Assembly: GCF_901709675.1 (NCBI RefSeq)
Contig: NC_051088.1
Span: 2,772,664 to 2,836,663, forward strand
Direction of reading: 5' to 3'
Source: Syngnathus acus
Lineage: Eukaryota; Chordata; Actinopteri; Syngnathiformes; Syngnathidae
DNA: 64,000 nt
The notes below the pieces were generated by a model. The model did no database searches, had not been told where the DNA came from, and saw nothing but the letters and a program-made list of their open reading frames with translations. A program made the translations under genes and the position numbers. Positions 51,770 to 62,263 of this stretch are shown here, one piece after another. Each line of letters opens with the position of its first letter. Within the stretch, counting starts at the first letter, position 1.

Positions 51770-52900
51770 TAGGTTTCCTCAGTGTACAACTACATCGACG
51801 TTTCAAGGTTAAAAACAGTGTGCTGCTTATTTTTCATTTAATCATTCCATAGAAATATTAAATATAATTACAGTATTTTACAATCTGTGTTAGCGTATAT
51901 GCACTATGCCGTTTTCTGACTGTCATAAAAATGTGGCTTAGGTTTCCACCGTAGGAACAAAACTCCGGTGTTGGCTCAGGAGCCCATCTAACTGTGTTGC
52001 TGTGGCTGTTCATTTACTTAACAAGGAAGTTTCTGGAAGATGTAACATTTCTACATTGAAGGATATCACATTCAGTCATAAATGAACATATAGAAGCTGT
52101 TGTTGCTCAGTGGTGTTGATAATGTAGTGTATTTTCTGAAAGGCGTGGGTTCAGCCTGTCCGGGCCGGCCGCCAGGTGGTGATCAGAAAATTACTCCTCA
52201 TGACACAAGCATCTTGGTTAGAAAAATATTTTATTCCTGCTCATGCTGAGGTTTCCTCGTTACCTCGCGTCCGCGCGCCTCTGTCCCCGCGCGAGTCTCC
52301 TCGTGTCTAGCCTTTGCTCCCGCGACCCTCTCCTTTTAGGACCGGCTTGAATATGCAAATTAACGAATCGCATATGCCTCTGTGGGCTCCGTTCCTCTTG
52401 AGACGAATGGGGCAATTACCAGCCAGAAACTCATAAGATCTTCAAGCAACCATAACCTGAGTAGGGGCATGCAACTCATTTTCTCATTGTCCTTGCAAGG
52501 TGCCAGGAGGTCTATATATCAATCAATTTATTTATGAGACTGTAACTTTAAGTTTAAGTTGTAAATTCACTAACTATTTGCAATGTCGAACAACATGGGT
52601 ATATGAAAATATACCTCAATAACCAAGATACAGTACACATTGGACTTTCAATGCTGTAGTTCTCATAATACTTTTTTGCTTAATAGTAGTATATTGAAAA
52701 TAGATTTTTGGAGATGCTGTTGGATTTAATTTCTGATCTCAGGCTCTCAAAAATAATAATTCTCAGATTTCTCTAGTCCTTCATGTAAGTAGAATGATTT
52801 ATCTATTGTGTTTTATCAAAATAATATATTTTAATATAATATAGCAGATGTCCTGAAGAGAGCTGTCACCGATATTCTAGACCAAATCACGGTCAATGTT
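51770..52900. other. No recognisable gene
   Basis: A GC-rich patch at about 52150-52330 has no clear protein. AT-rich elsewhere. Confidence 0.5.
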
Positions 52901-52913
52901 GTGACTGACAAGC

Positions 52914-53060
52914 TACGCAACTCGGCGAGAGGCAGATTAAGTACTCCCCGCCCACACAATATATCTTGCTTGTCGTATATATACAATATATTTTGCTGCT
53001 CGCAACTCAGCGAGAGGAAGATTAAGCACTCCGCACACACACAATATATATAGCTGGTCA
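52914..53060. repeat. Short tandem duplication, period about 84 bp
   Basis: CGCAACTCGGCGAGAGGCAG...CACACAATATAT (52916) repeats at about 53000 (CGCAACTCAGCGAGAGGAAG). Two units. Confidence 0.75.
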
Positions 53061-53107
53061 GGTCTGAAGGCTCAACAGCAACAGCACTTTTGATGTCTAA
53101 ACACACA

Positions 53108-53467
53108 CAAACTAATTGTGAACATTGTCACACAGTAAAACAGCTCATGACGGCTCGCTATCTCAAGCAGCAGTCTGCTGCCCAAAATTACTATAAAAAT
53201 TTGACACTGGATTGCAGTTACATTGCTGTTGTTGAACATCTAGTGAGAATCCTGGTTCCACTCAAAACTGCTGCCATTGCTCTATGCGAAGAAAAATGCC
53301 CCACTTTGTCACTTATACAGCTCCAGACGCCCCTTGTTTATTCCCTTTTACACCGCTACATTAGCAGTAAAGTAACGCCAGTACGCCAATGCCTAACAAT
53401 GGAGCAAAGTGATAATAGTACACAGTCAGTCAACATTCCATGCAATCGAATTCACATCCCACTTTGA
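53108..53467 (+). pseudogene. hAT transposase fragment
   Basis: Frame with VEHLVRILVPLKTAAIALCE, EKCPTLSLIQL and SLLHRYISS. This is the helical region between the catalytic residues and the C-terminal dimerisation domain of ZBED/hAT transposases (usual pattern L-V-x-x-L-x-P-F/L...T...S...Y-P-T-L/I-S-L). Catalytic parts and TIRs are not visible. Confidence 0.6.
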
Positions 53468-53469
53468 TG

Positions 53470-53898
53470 CAAACAACATGAGAACCACACACTGTCTCAA
53501 GCGCCGGGAGTACTATTTTTAACAATGGCAAAGGCAGAAAAGACGAGTTCCGCGGGCGGATCAGCAATACACAGAGCTCTGCATTTTTGTCTTTGAGTTC
53601 TCCCTCTCATTACACTGGTGAGTGCTTTCAATCATACAAAGGTTACATTTAGGTTAAGGGCGTGTTATTTTTAAGACTTGCATGGCTTATTATTTGAGAC
53701 AAGTAATATGCTACTGCCAGGATCAGCCAGATGGCCTTGTAGCCAGCTGTGGTCTGGCTGTTGTGCAGGGAGCACCGGCAGGCACTCCTGCCGCTGGAGA
53801 CTATTGGATCATAGCTTTCATTGCCATTGAATCGTAAATAACTACGTATACGATCAAGTTATATGAACTGATTCAGTCACTGACGCATCTGATATGAA
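53470..53898. other. No recognisable feature
   Basis: No coding or element end I can support before Rex1. Confidence 0.45.
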
Positions 53899-54858
53899 GT
53901 GATTGCTTCACAGGTGGTAAGTGCCTTCAACACCATTGTGCCACAACGTCTCATCAGCAAACTTGACAAGCTGGGCCTCGGTACCTGCCTCTGCAACTGG
54001 CTACTGGACTTCCTCTGTCAGAGGCCACAGGTGGTACGTGTTGGCGACAAAATCTCCGCCAGCATCACGCTGAGCACAGGGGCCCCCCAAGGCTGCGTGC
54101 TCAGTCCGCTGCTCTTCACCCTCCTGACGCATGACTGCACTGCCACCTGCAGCGGCAACCGCATAGTGAAGTTTGCTGACGACACGACTCTGGTGGGTCT
54201 CATCACCAAGGGAGACGAGACTCAATACAGGCTGGAGGTTGACCTTCTGACCGCGTGGTGCAGGGACAACAACCTCCTGCTGAACGTCGACAAGACCAAG
54301 GAGATTGTTGTTGACTTCCGGAAGGGTCACGCCCAACACCTGCCGCTGACCATCGACGGTGCTGTGGTGGAGAGAGTGAGCAGCGCCAGGTTCCTGGGGG
54401 TGCACATCAGTGAGGATCTCTCCTGGTCCACCAACACCGCATCGCTGGCGAAGAAGGCCCAGCGCCGCCTGTACTTCCTTCGGAAACTCAGGCGAGCGGG
54501 AGCTCCTCCGGCCGTCATGACTACATTTTACCGCGGCACCATTGAGAGCGTCCTCTCCAGCTGCATTGCTGTTTGGGGTGGCAGCTGCACTGACTACGAC
54601 TTGAAGGCCCTGCAGCGCATAGTGAAAACGGCTAGTAAGACTATTGGTGCTTCTCTCCCCTCCTTGAAGGACATTTACACCTCCCATCTCACCCGCAAGG
54701 CGACCAAGATTGTGAGTGATGTGAGTCACCCCGCTCACTCTTTGTTTGATCTTCTGCCCTCTGGGAGGCGGTACAGGAGTCTGCGCTCCCGCACCACCAG
54801 ACTCTCCAACAGCTTCGTACTCCAGGCTGTTAGGATCCTGAACTCGCTTTCAGCGTAG
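53899..54858 (+). pseudogene. Rex1 reverse transcriptase, open 3' half (319 aa)
   Basis: RT palm to C-terminus without a stop: [55 protein letters not shown] (catalytic FADD at residues 92-95), [33 protein letters not shown] and [12 protein letters not shown]. The first Met residues are flank. The upstream endonuclease and RT fingers are absent, so this is a dead-on-arrival copy, but a young one. Confidence 0.92.
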
Positions 54859-55127
54859 CGTCCTGTTCTTGCTGTCTGCTGTATGCACACTGGCTCGGTT
54901 TTGCTCCTCTTATTTATTGGATTATTGGTTTATTATTTATTCATCGCTCATTTTATTTATTATTTTTTATTTATTATTTATGGTTTGTGCCTTCTTGTTT
55001 TTGTTTTGTGTCGCCTACTTGTATGTCTCGTCACCGTGGGATGGAGGAAACGGAATTTCGGTTTCTTTGTGTGTCTTGGCATATGAAGGGATTGACAATA
55101 AAGCTGACTTTGACTTTGACTTTGAAC
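53918..55127 (+). mobile_element. Rex1 non-LTR retrotransposon, 3' half
   Basis: Starts at GTAAGTGCCTTCAACACC (the Rex1 primer stretch), runs through the ORF end at 54858 and a 270-bp 3' UTR with TCGTCACCGTGGGATGGAGG and GACAATAAAGCTG, to an (ACTTTG)n tail. 5' truncated. Confidence 0.93.
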
Positions 55128-55129
55128 TG

Positions 55130-56590
55130 ACCTGATGAGAAGAATCTCACTTTGACGTCTTGTTCTCAACCCTTTTAATGGCTGCTATCCATTTATGACG
55201 TGTTGATTCTTGTTTTGCTAGTCTGGAGAGTGCTTGTCACTTTCTCCGGCTTGCTGTCGCACCGTGGTTTGCGCACCTTGGTTGTCTACTCTATTGTGCC
55301 AATAAAGAGTATGATTCAGGAGGCCATAGATGGCTTGATATGGTGCAGAAGTAAGCTTACTTTTTTAGTTATTATTTGCATTAATGGTCCCTTTATTTGT
55401 TTAATGTTTGGCACTTTGAAAGGAAACTTTTTTTTATTTTGTTCAGTTATTCAATAAGAGGGAAGATCTCAGCTGCAAACTGTTATTGAAAGAGCATTTG
55501 AAAATTAGCCTTTTAAAAAGTATTTTTGTTAAACTATTCAGTTAATAGCAAATATTAGAACGATCAGCATCAGTATTTTTTAATTTTATGAGCAAACCGT
55601 CTTGCTCGCCACACTCCAGCTTACTGACAAACACGCGATACATTACGTCCATAAAATCCAAAATATTGCAGCGATCCTTCTAATAATTCCAGAGATTGAC
55701 AAGTACTAAAGTTTCCCACAAACATTTAAACAATAGCCAGTATTATTTTGGCACATTGAGTCTCCTCTGGTGGTTTAATGCAACCACAAAATTAAATGTG
55801 AGCGTTGCATCATGTTTCCAACATGAAAAGATAGGAGCACATGTACAATGTCGAGAGGGTCTTTTCAAACGACTCTCCCTCAAGTCTCCCAAAGTGTGAC
55901 GCACTTCTCGTTCTGCTGATCCATTACATCAAGAACGGTACATTTTCAAATGGAACGATTCAGTTCGATTTGATGCCGCTGTAGCTTTTGTCACGTATTT
56001 TAATATGTAACAACATGGAAGACGTGTCCAAGCCTTAACTAGGAACAAGGAACGAGACCAATCAACACCATCATACAAGATTAAACCCATTTATTCCTGA
56101 TGTACCTCTCATTAAAGAAAATTCTTTATGTATCTCAGTACATGGTGTACGATTCAAGGATGAAACATTTTGGAAAGTAAAAATTTCATTATGTTTGGTT
56201 AAAAAAAATACCCATGAAACGATTCCAATCGATTTAACATTACACCCCTTAATGATGAATTTAATTTTAGACATCAGCAGTTGAGTTAACCTGCGTGACT
56301 GATTTATGCCTCTTCATCATATCAAAATGTTCATTTTATTCTTGAGGGATTATTTCACTCATGAGTTTGCAGCGCTGTGTGAATGGGATCACAAAGGGAA
56401 AAGAAAACCCTCCTGTGTTTTCAAGTAAATCTGCCCCAAGTCTTGGCTACTACCCCAATCTACACGAAACCTCACAACCAAAAATACTTGATTGAAGTGT
56501 AGGCGTAAGCGGTCTTTTGAAAGGACCACACGTTGATGTAGAACCATAGAGGACATTGCAAATCTATTTTCTACTCTCAGTGCCACAGTC
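55130..56590. other. No recognisable gene
   Basis: AT-rich; no exon or element identified. A hAT-type end (AGTGTTCTCTCTAAGCTGCG) lies at about 56601. Confidence 0.5.
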
Positions 56591-57262
56591 AGTTAAAGTC
56601 AGTGTTCTCTCTAAGCTGCGGAGCTACGCAATTGCGCACTGGTCGCGCAGTCATTGCGCACAAGAAACTCCATGCTGCGCACAAAATCAAATTCAGCATA
56701 AACTGATTGATTAATATCTAATGTTAGACGTAATGTAATCTAATTAAGTGGACGGATTATTTTCTTTCTGTGCCTTTTTGTAGTGTAAATCAGGAATTGA
56801 CAGGTGTCCAGCCAATGATACGTATATGGTTCACTTACGCTACATACTGTAATTTTCGGACTATAAACCGCACCGGACTATAAACCGCACCAGCTAAAAT
56901 CCGGAAATATTTTAGTTTATTTCTTATACAAGCCGCACCGGACAATAAGCCGCACGTGCGCACGAGTTATTTACAAAGAAAGATAGTACACAGAAAGCCT
57001 TTTTAACGTTTTAATAACATACTTTAACATCTCTTTCTAATCGCTGCCTGTGACGCAGCTGTAGTACCGCAGCAACACGGAAGTGTGCACGCGAGTTATT
57101 TACAAAGAAAGACGGTACACAGAAAGCCTTTTTAAAGTTTTGATAACATACCATAACATTTCTTTCGAAACACTGCCTGTGACGCGACAGTAATACCGCA
57201 GCAAGACGGAAGTAACACAACACTAATAGGGCTGGATTAACAAAAAAACATACCGGTAAAAG

Positions 57263-57499
57263 TCACTGTGACGCGGCGATAACACAGCAGCAACACGGTA
57301 GCACAGCACTAACAAGGCTGGTTAAAAAAACATCCTCTTGTGCACTGAAACCATCGAAGTCTTCCTCCTCAGTGTCCGATTGGAACAGCGTCAGATATCC
57401 TTTGCCACACACTTGGTCAGTCTCTCTTTCATCGTCGCTTTTATCCATTTCTTTTAGCATTTTCCATAATGAGGGTCTGTTCATGCTAATTTTATTCAT
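57263..57499 (-). pseudogene. pogo-like transposase C-terminal fragment
   Basis: SDDERETDQVCGKGYLTLFQ followed by an acidic SDTEEEDFDGFSA end. This acidic tail is typical of a pogo-like transposase group frequent in fish, from my memory of such proteins. The Cys-rich residues after it come from repeat sequence. Confidence 0.55.
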
Positions 57500-57599
57500 G
57501 CACGAAGCGCTAAGTTACATTAAACTAGTGTGCGACACGTATAGCTCCAGAGTAGACGTGACCGGGAAATAAAGAAAAGGGTGATGCAACACCAATGTC

Positions 57600-57716
57600 A
57601 TCAACATCGACTGCCTTTAACTTAAAAGCGGCATCATATGCAATTCTTTTGTCGCCCATAATGACGGTTTGTGTATAAAAGCTTCCTTTCTTCAGTAATG
57701 TCCATCTTGATCTCAT
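57600..57716 (-). pseudogene. pogo-like transposase N-terminal fragment
   Basis: GDKRIAYDAAFKLKAVDVDD. The Y-D-A-A-F-K-L-K-A-V stretch begins the helix-turn-helix DNA-binding domain of pogo/CENPB-like transposases. The frame then diverges. Confidence 0.6.
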
Positions 57717-58031
57717 TCTGTCTATTCTTTGTGTGAATTAGACGGCACTATTTGCCTGGTGGACATGCGATCAACACACCACTCTTCTCCCCATTGACCG
57801 TGTCACATATGTATCCCTCCGCCTCGCAAAGCGGTTGCCGCACAACAGCGGTCCACAGCGTTTTTACGAGTGTAGAAAAGTGAGTCGTCACCTTATCGTG
57901 GTGGAGGGGTTTGCGTGCCCCTATGATCCTAGGAGCCATGTTGTCTGGGACTTCATGCCCCTGGTAGGGTCACCCATGGCAAACGGGTCCTAGGTGAGAG
58001 GCCAGACAAAGCACGGCTCAAAAATCCCCTT

Positions 58032-59225
58032 ATGATGAAACAGATATATGGACACAGATTTCCCTCGCCCGGACGCGGGTCACCGGGGCCCCCCTCTGGA
58101 GCCAGGCCTGGAGGCGGGGCTCGAAGGCGAGCGTCTGGTGGCCGGGCCTTCGCCCATGGGGCCCGGCCGGGCACAGCCCGAAAAGGAAATGTGGGTCCCC
58201 CTTCCCATGGGCTCACCACCTGTGGGAGGGGCCAAAGGGGTCGGGTGCAGTGCAAGCTGGGCGGCGGCCAAAGGCAGGGACCTTGGCGGTCTGATCCCCG
58301 GCTGCAGAAGCTGGCTCTTGGGACATGGAATGTCACCTCTCTGGCTGGAAAGGAGCCCGAGCTGGTGTGCGAGGCAGAAAAGTTCCGACTAGATATAGTC
58401 GGACTTGCCTCCACGCACAGTTTGGGTTCCGGTTCAAGCCCTCTCGAGAGGGGCTGGACTCTATTCCACTCTGGAGTTGCCCACGGTGAGAGGCGTCGAG
58501 CAGGTGTGGGTATACTTATTGACCCCCGGCTGGGCGCCTGCACATTGGGGTTCACCCCGGTGAACGAGAGGGTAGCATCCCTCCGCCTTCGGGTGGGGGG
58601 ACGGGTCCTGACTGTTGTTTGTGTCTATGCACCAAACGGCAGCTCAGAGTACCCACCCTTCTTGGAGTCCCTGGAGGAAGTGCTGGAGAGCGCTCCTTCT
58701 GGGGACTCCATCGTTCTACTGGGTGACTTCAATGCTCACGTGGGCAATGACAGTGAGACCTGGAAGGGCGTGATTGGGAGGAACGGCCCCCCCGATCTGA
58801 ACCCGAGCGGTGTTCTATTATTGGACTTCTGTGCTCGACACGGATTGTCAATAGTGAACACCATGTTCAAGCATAATGGTGTCCATGTGTGCACTTGGCA
58901 CCAGGACACCCTAGGCCGCAGTTCGATGATCGACTTTGTAGTCGTGTCATCGGATTTGCGGCCGCATGTTCTGGACACTCGGGTGAAGAGAGGGGCGGAG
59001 CTGTCAACTGATCACCACCTGGTGGTGGGTTGGCTCCGATGGTGGGTGAAGATGCCGGTCCGACCTGGCAGACCCAAACGCTCTGTGAGGGTCTGCTGGG
59101 AATGTCTGGCAGAATCCCCTGTCAGGAAGAGCTTCAACTTCCACCTCGGGCAGAGCTTTTCCCACATCCCAGGGGTGACATTGAGTCCGAGTGGACCCCG
59201 AACCCGCTGTGGACACCGGCGGTAA
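58032..59225 (+). pseudogene. Rex3 copy D endonuclease frame (intact domain, 397 aa)
   Basis: APE-type endonuclease of RTE-clade Rex3. Basic, Gly/Arg-rich N-terminus, then LGTWNVTSL (N100), [11 protein letters not shown] (the family's form of the Glu box), VYAPN at 198-202, [10 protein letters not shown] at 231-240, [12 protein letters not shown] (D301) and ELSTDHHLV at 324-331. The frame ends in a frameshift shortly after, at the linker (GVTLSPSGP), so it is uncoupled from the RT. Confidence 0.9.
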
Positions 59226-59680
59226 GGGATGCCGTCAGGCTGAAGAAGGAGTCCTATCGGGCCGTTTTGGCCTGCGGGACTCCGGAGGCAGCTGACAGGT
59301 ACCGGATGGCCAAGCAGAACGTGGCTTCGGCGGTTGCTGAGGCAAAAACCCGGGCGTGGGAGGAGAGAATGACTTCCGGACGGCTTCGAGGAAATTCTGA
59401 TCCACCATCCGGCGTCTCAGGAGGGGGAAGCAGTGGAGATGACGTGCTGCTGACCTCGACTCGGGACGTCGTGAGTCGGTGGGGAGAATACTTCGAAGAC
59501 CTCCTCAATTCCACCGACACGCCTTCCATTGTGGAAGCAGGGCCTGGAGACTCTGAGGCAGACTCTCCAATCTCTGGGGTCGAAGTCACTGAGGTAGTTA
59601 AAAAACTCCTCTGTGGCAAGGCCCCGGGGGTGGATGAGATCCGCCCGGAGTTCTGGATGTTGTGGGGCTGTCATGGCTGA
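59030..59680 (+). pseudogene. Rex3 copy D linker region
   Basis: Reads [57 protein letters not shown] and LCGKAPGVDEIRPEFW, the known Rex3 linker leading into RT. An internal deletion removes the RRLRRGKQ stretch, and a stop follows WGCHG. Confidence 0.85.
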
Positions 59681-59928
59681 CACGCCGCTACAACATTGCC
59701 AGGACATCGGGGACGGTGCCTCTGAATTGGCAGACTGGGGTGGTGGTTCCCCTCTTTAAGAAGGGGGACCGAAGGGTATGTTTACAGGGGAATCACACTC
59801 CTCAGCCTCCCTGGTAAGGTCTATTCAGGGGTGCTGGAGAGGAGGGTCCGTCGGGAGGTCGAACCTCGGATTCAGGAGGAGCAGTGTGGCTTTCGTCCTG
59901 GCTGTGGAACAGTGGACCAGCTCTACAC

Positions 59929-60752
59929 CAGTGGTTCCCAAACTTTTGCAGGCTGGCGCCCCCTTTGGCTCCCCAGTGAATTCCTAGCGCCCCCCCCCCC
60001 CAAGGCATTTATATAAATAAATAATACATTTATATAAATAAATAATACATTTATATAAATAAATAAATAATACATTTATAATATCATTACCATTACGTTG
60101 AATTAGTGGGAGCACTGAGTTTGTTTCTCAGAAACGAGCCGGTCCCATCTAGACGTAATCGGAGACAATGACACCCGAAGTGATTTAAGGTTTGTCTTTT
60201 ATTGCAGGATGCTTGGTCTCCATGTGTTGAAGCAGTTTTGAATGCTTCACTGCCTGGTTAGTTAGCCTGTCGCCACATATTAGCTTTGCGGGCTCGACTG
60301 GGGAAACATGTCACGTGACCGGGACGAGTGTCTTGACCTGAATTAATTGATCGTCGATAAAAAAAAAAATTCTGTGCGGCTTGGCGGCCCGGTACCGGTC
60401 CGCGGCCCGGTGGTTGGGGACCACTGCCATAACCAGCTCAACACAACACAACACGGCGCGTTCTGGCGAGTCCCCAATTTCATGTTGACTTGAACTCAAG
60501 ATGATGTTGACCGCCAGAATGCGGTTTTTATTATAAGATAAAATTCAGAACATTACAAGCTTGAAATTACAAACCTGAGCTTTTGCTTTTGTAGTCTATG
60601 CTGTCGGATCTGACTGGGCCAGAGCGGCGTGTTGTGTACAAATCGACTGCCGCCCCCCTACCGCCCCCCTACCGCCCCTTTCTTCCTCACCGCCCCCCCA
60701 GATCTTTCCACCGCCCCCAGGGGGGCGGTACCGCCCACTTTGGGAACCACTG
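59929..60752. mobile_element. hAT element inserted in Rex3 copy D
   Basis: 824 bp, TIRs CAGTGGTTCCCAAACTTT / CACTTTGGGAACCACTG, perfect 8-bp duplication CTCTACAC (59921-59928 and 60753-60760). Both sub-terminal regions are GCCCCC-rich. Inside are an (ATAA)n tract (60015-60075) and another hAT end (GGCCCGGTGGTTGGGGACCACTG, to about 60426), so a second hAT relic is nested. No transposase. Confidence 0.93.
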
Positions 60753-61749
60753 CTCTACACCATCTGTGGAGGGTGCTTCGGGAGTACGGGGTGCCGAGCC
60801 AACTGATAAGGGCGGTTCGGTCCCTGTATCACCGATGCCAGAGTTTGGTCCGCATTTCCGGCAGTAAGTCGGATTCGTTCCCAGTGAGGGTTGGACTCCG
60901 CCAAGGCTGCCCTTTGTCACTGATTCTGTTCATAATTTTTATGGACAGAATTTCTAGGCGCAGCCGAGGCATTGAGGGGGTCCGGTTTGGGGACCTCAGC
61001 ATCACGTCTCTGCTTTTTGCAGACGACGTGGTGCTGTTGGCTTCTTCAGGCCGTGATCTTCAGCTCTCACTGGAGCGGTTCGCAGCCAAGTGTGAAGCGG
61101 TTGGGATGAGGGTCAGCACCTCCAAATCCGAGTCCATGGTCCTCGGTCGGAAAAGGGTGGAATGCCCTCTCCGGATCGGGGATGAGATCCTGCCCCAAGT
61201 GGAGGAGTTCAAGTATCTTGGGGTCTTGTTCACGAGTGAGGGGAGGATGGAGCGCGAGATCGACAGGCGGATCGGTGCAGCGTCGGCAGTAATGCGGACT
61301 TTGTACCGGTCCGTCGTGGTAAAGAGAGCGCTGAGCCAATAGGCAAAGCTCTCAATTTACCGGTTGATTTACGCTCCTACCCTCACCTATGGTCACGAGC
61401 TATGGGTCGTGACCGAAAGAACGAGATCCCGGATACAAGCGGCCGAAATTAGTTTTCTCCGCAGGATGTCCGGGCTCTCCCCTAGAGATAGGGTGAGAAG
61501 CTCGGTCATCCGGGAGAGACTCGGAGTAGAGCCGCTGCTCCTCCACGTTAAGAGGAGCCAGATGAGATGGCTCGGGCATCTCATCAGGATGCCTCCTGGA
61601 TGCCTCCCTGGAGAGGTGTTCCGGGCATGTCCCACCGTGGACGACCCAGGACGCGCTGGAGAGACTATGTCGCTCAGCTGGCCTGGGAACATCTTGGGAT
61701 CCCCCGGGATGAGCTGGATGAAGTGGCTGGGGAGAGGGAAGTCTGGGAG
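60753..61749 (+). pseudogene. Rex3 copy D RT and C-terminal region
   Basis: LREYGVPSQLIRAVRSLYHR, VRVGLRQGCPLSLILFIIFM, SLLFADDVVLLASSG (FADD intact), EEFKYLGVLFTSEGRME up to ALSQ-stop at 61342. A frameshift follows, then APTLTYGHELWVVTERTRS, SFLRRMSGLSPRD and MRWLGHLIRMPPG. Otherwise well preserved. Confidence 0.9.
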
Positions 61750-61822
61750 TCCTCCCTGGGGAGGTGTTCCGGGCATGTCCCACTGGTAGGAGACCCCGGG
61801 GACGATACATCATACAAGTAGC

Positions 61823-62037
61823 CGTTACGCAGCGGCACGGCAACTAACGATCGCCAGCAAATGTATTTTGTTATCTAGATGACTATGTTTGGTGTGTTGC
61901 CGAGAGTATTTCATTTATGGTTATTTAGCATAGCGGAACCGTTACGCGCAGTTAGTTATGTAATGTGTCTACTAGTGTTGTGTGACGTCAGAAGTTGAGC
62001 GTGACTTACGTGCTGTATTTCTGTCTGTTGCAGAACC
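61823..62037. other. No recognisable feature
   Basis: Short unassigned stretch between Rex3 and the microsatellite. Confidence 0.5.
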
Positions 62038-62073
62038 ACACACACACCACACACACACACAAACTCAAACACA

Positions 62074-62148
<75 letters not shown>

Positions 62149-62152
62149 ACAC
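62038..62152. repeat. (AC)n microsatellite
   Basis: About 110 bp of nearly pure ACAC, next to the 3' end of the antisense L2-like element. Confidence 0.95.
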
Positions 62153-62263
62153 CCTTCACACGCTTCATACAATAATCACACCCACAAGAATCACATTCAC
62201 ACACCCAAAGACTCACCCATGTACAGTGCGAAAACAAACTCCAGCCGAATCGGCCACTACAGG

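Larger units (their letters stand above)
56846..57879 (-). mobile_element. pogo-like element, deletion derivative
   Basis: Left end TACTGTAATTTTCGGACTATAAACCGC with repeated ACCGGACTATAAACCGC units. On the minus strand it carries the N- and C-terminal scraps of one transposase (57600-57716 and 57263-57499) without the middle. 56945-57235 is a tandem pair (GAGTTATTTACAAAGAAAGA at 56964 and 57093, period 129). The right end is not clear; Rex3 copy D starts at 57880. Confidence 0.6.
57880..61822 (+). mobile_element. Rex3 copy D, near full length, split by a hAT element
   Basis: Full 5' start (GTGAGTCGTCACCTTATCG) through endonuclease, linker and RT. It is interrupted at CTCTACAC (59921-59928) by a hAT element, resuming at 60753. 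The resumed part lacks about 130 bp of RT expected after CTCTACACC. At the 3' end (about 61750) the sequence jumps back to a copy of the GAGGTGTTCCGGGCATGTCCC region and lacks the GATG tail. Confidence 0.9.
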
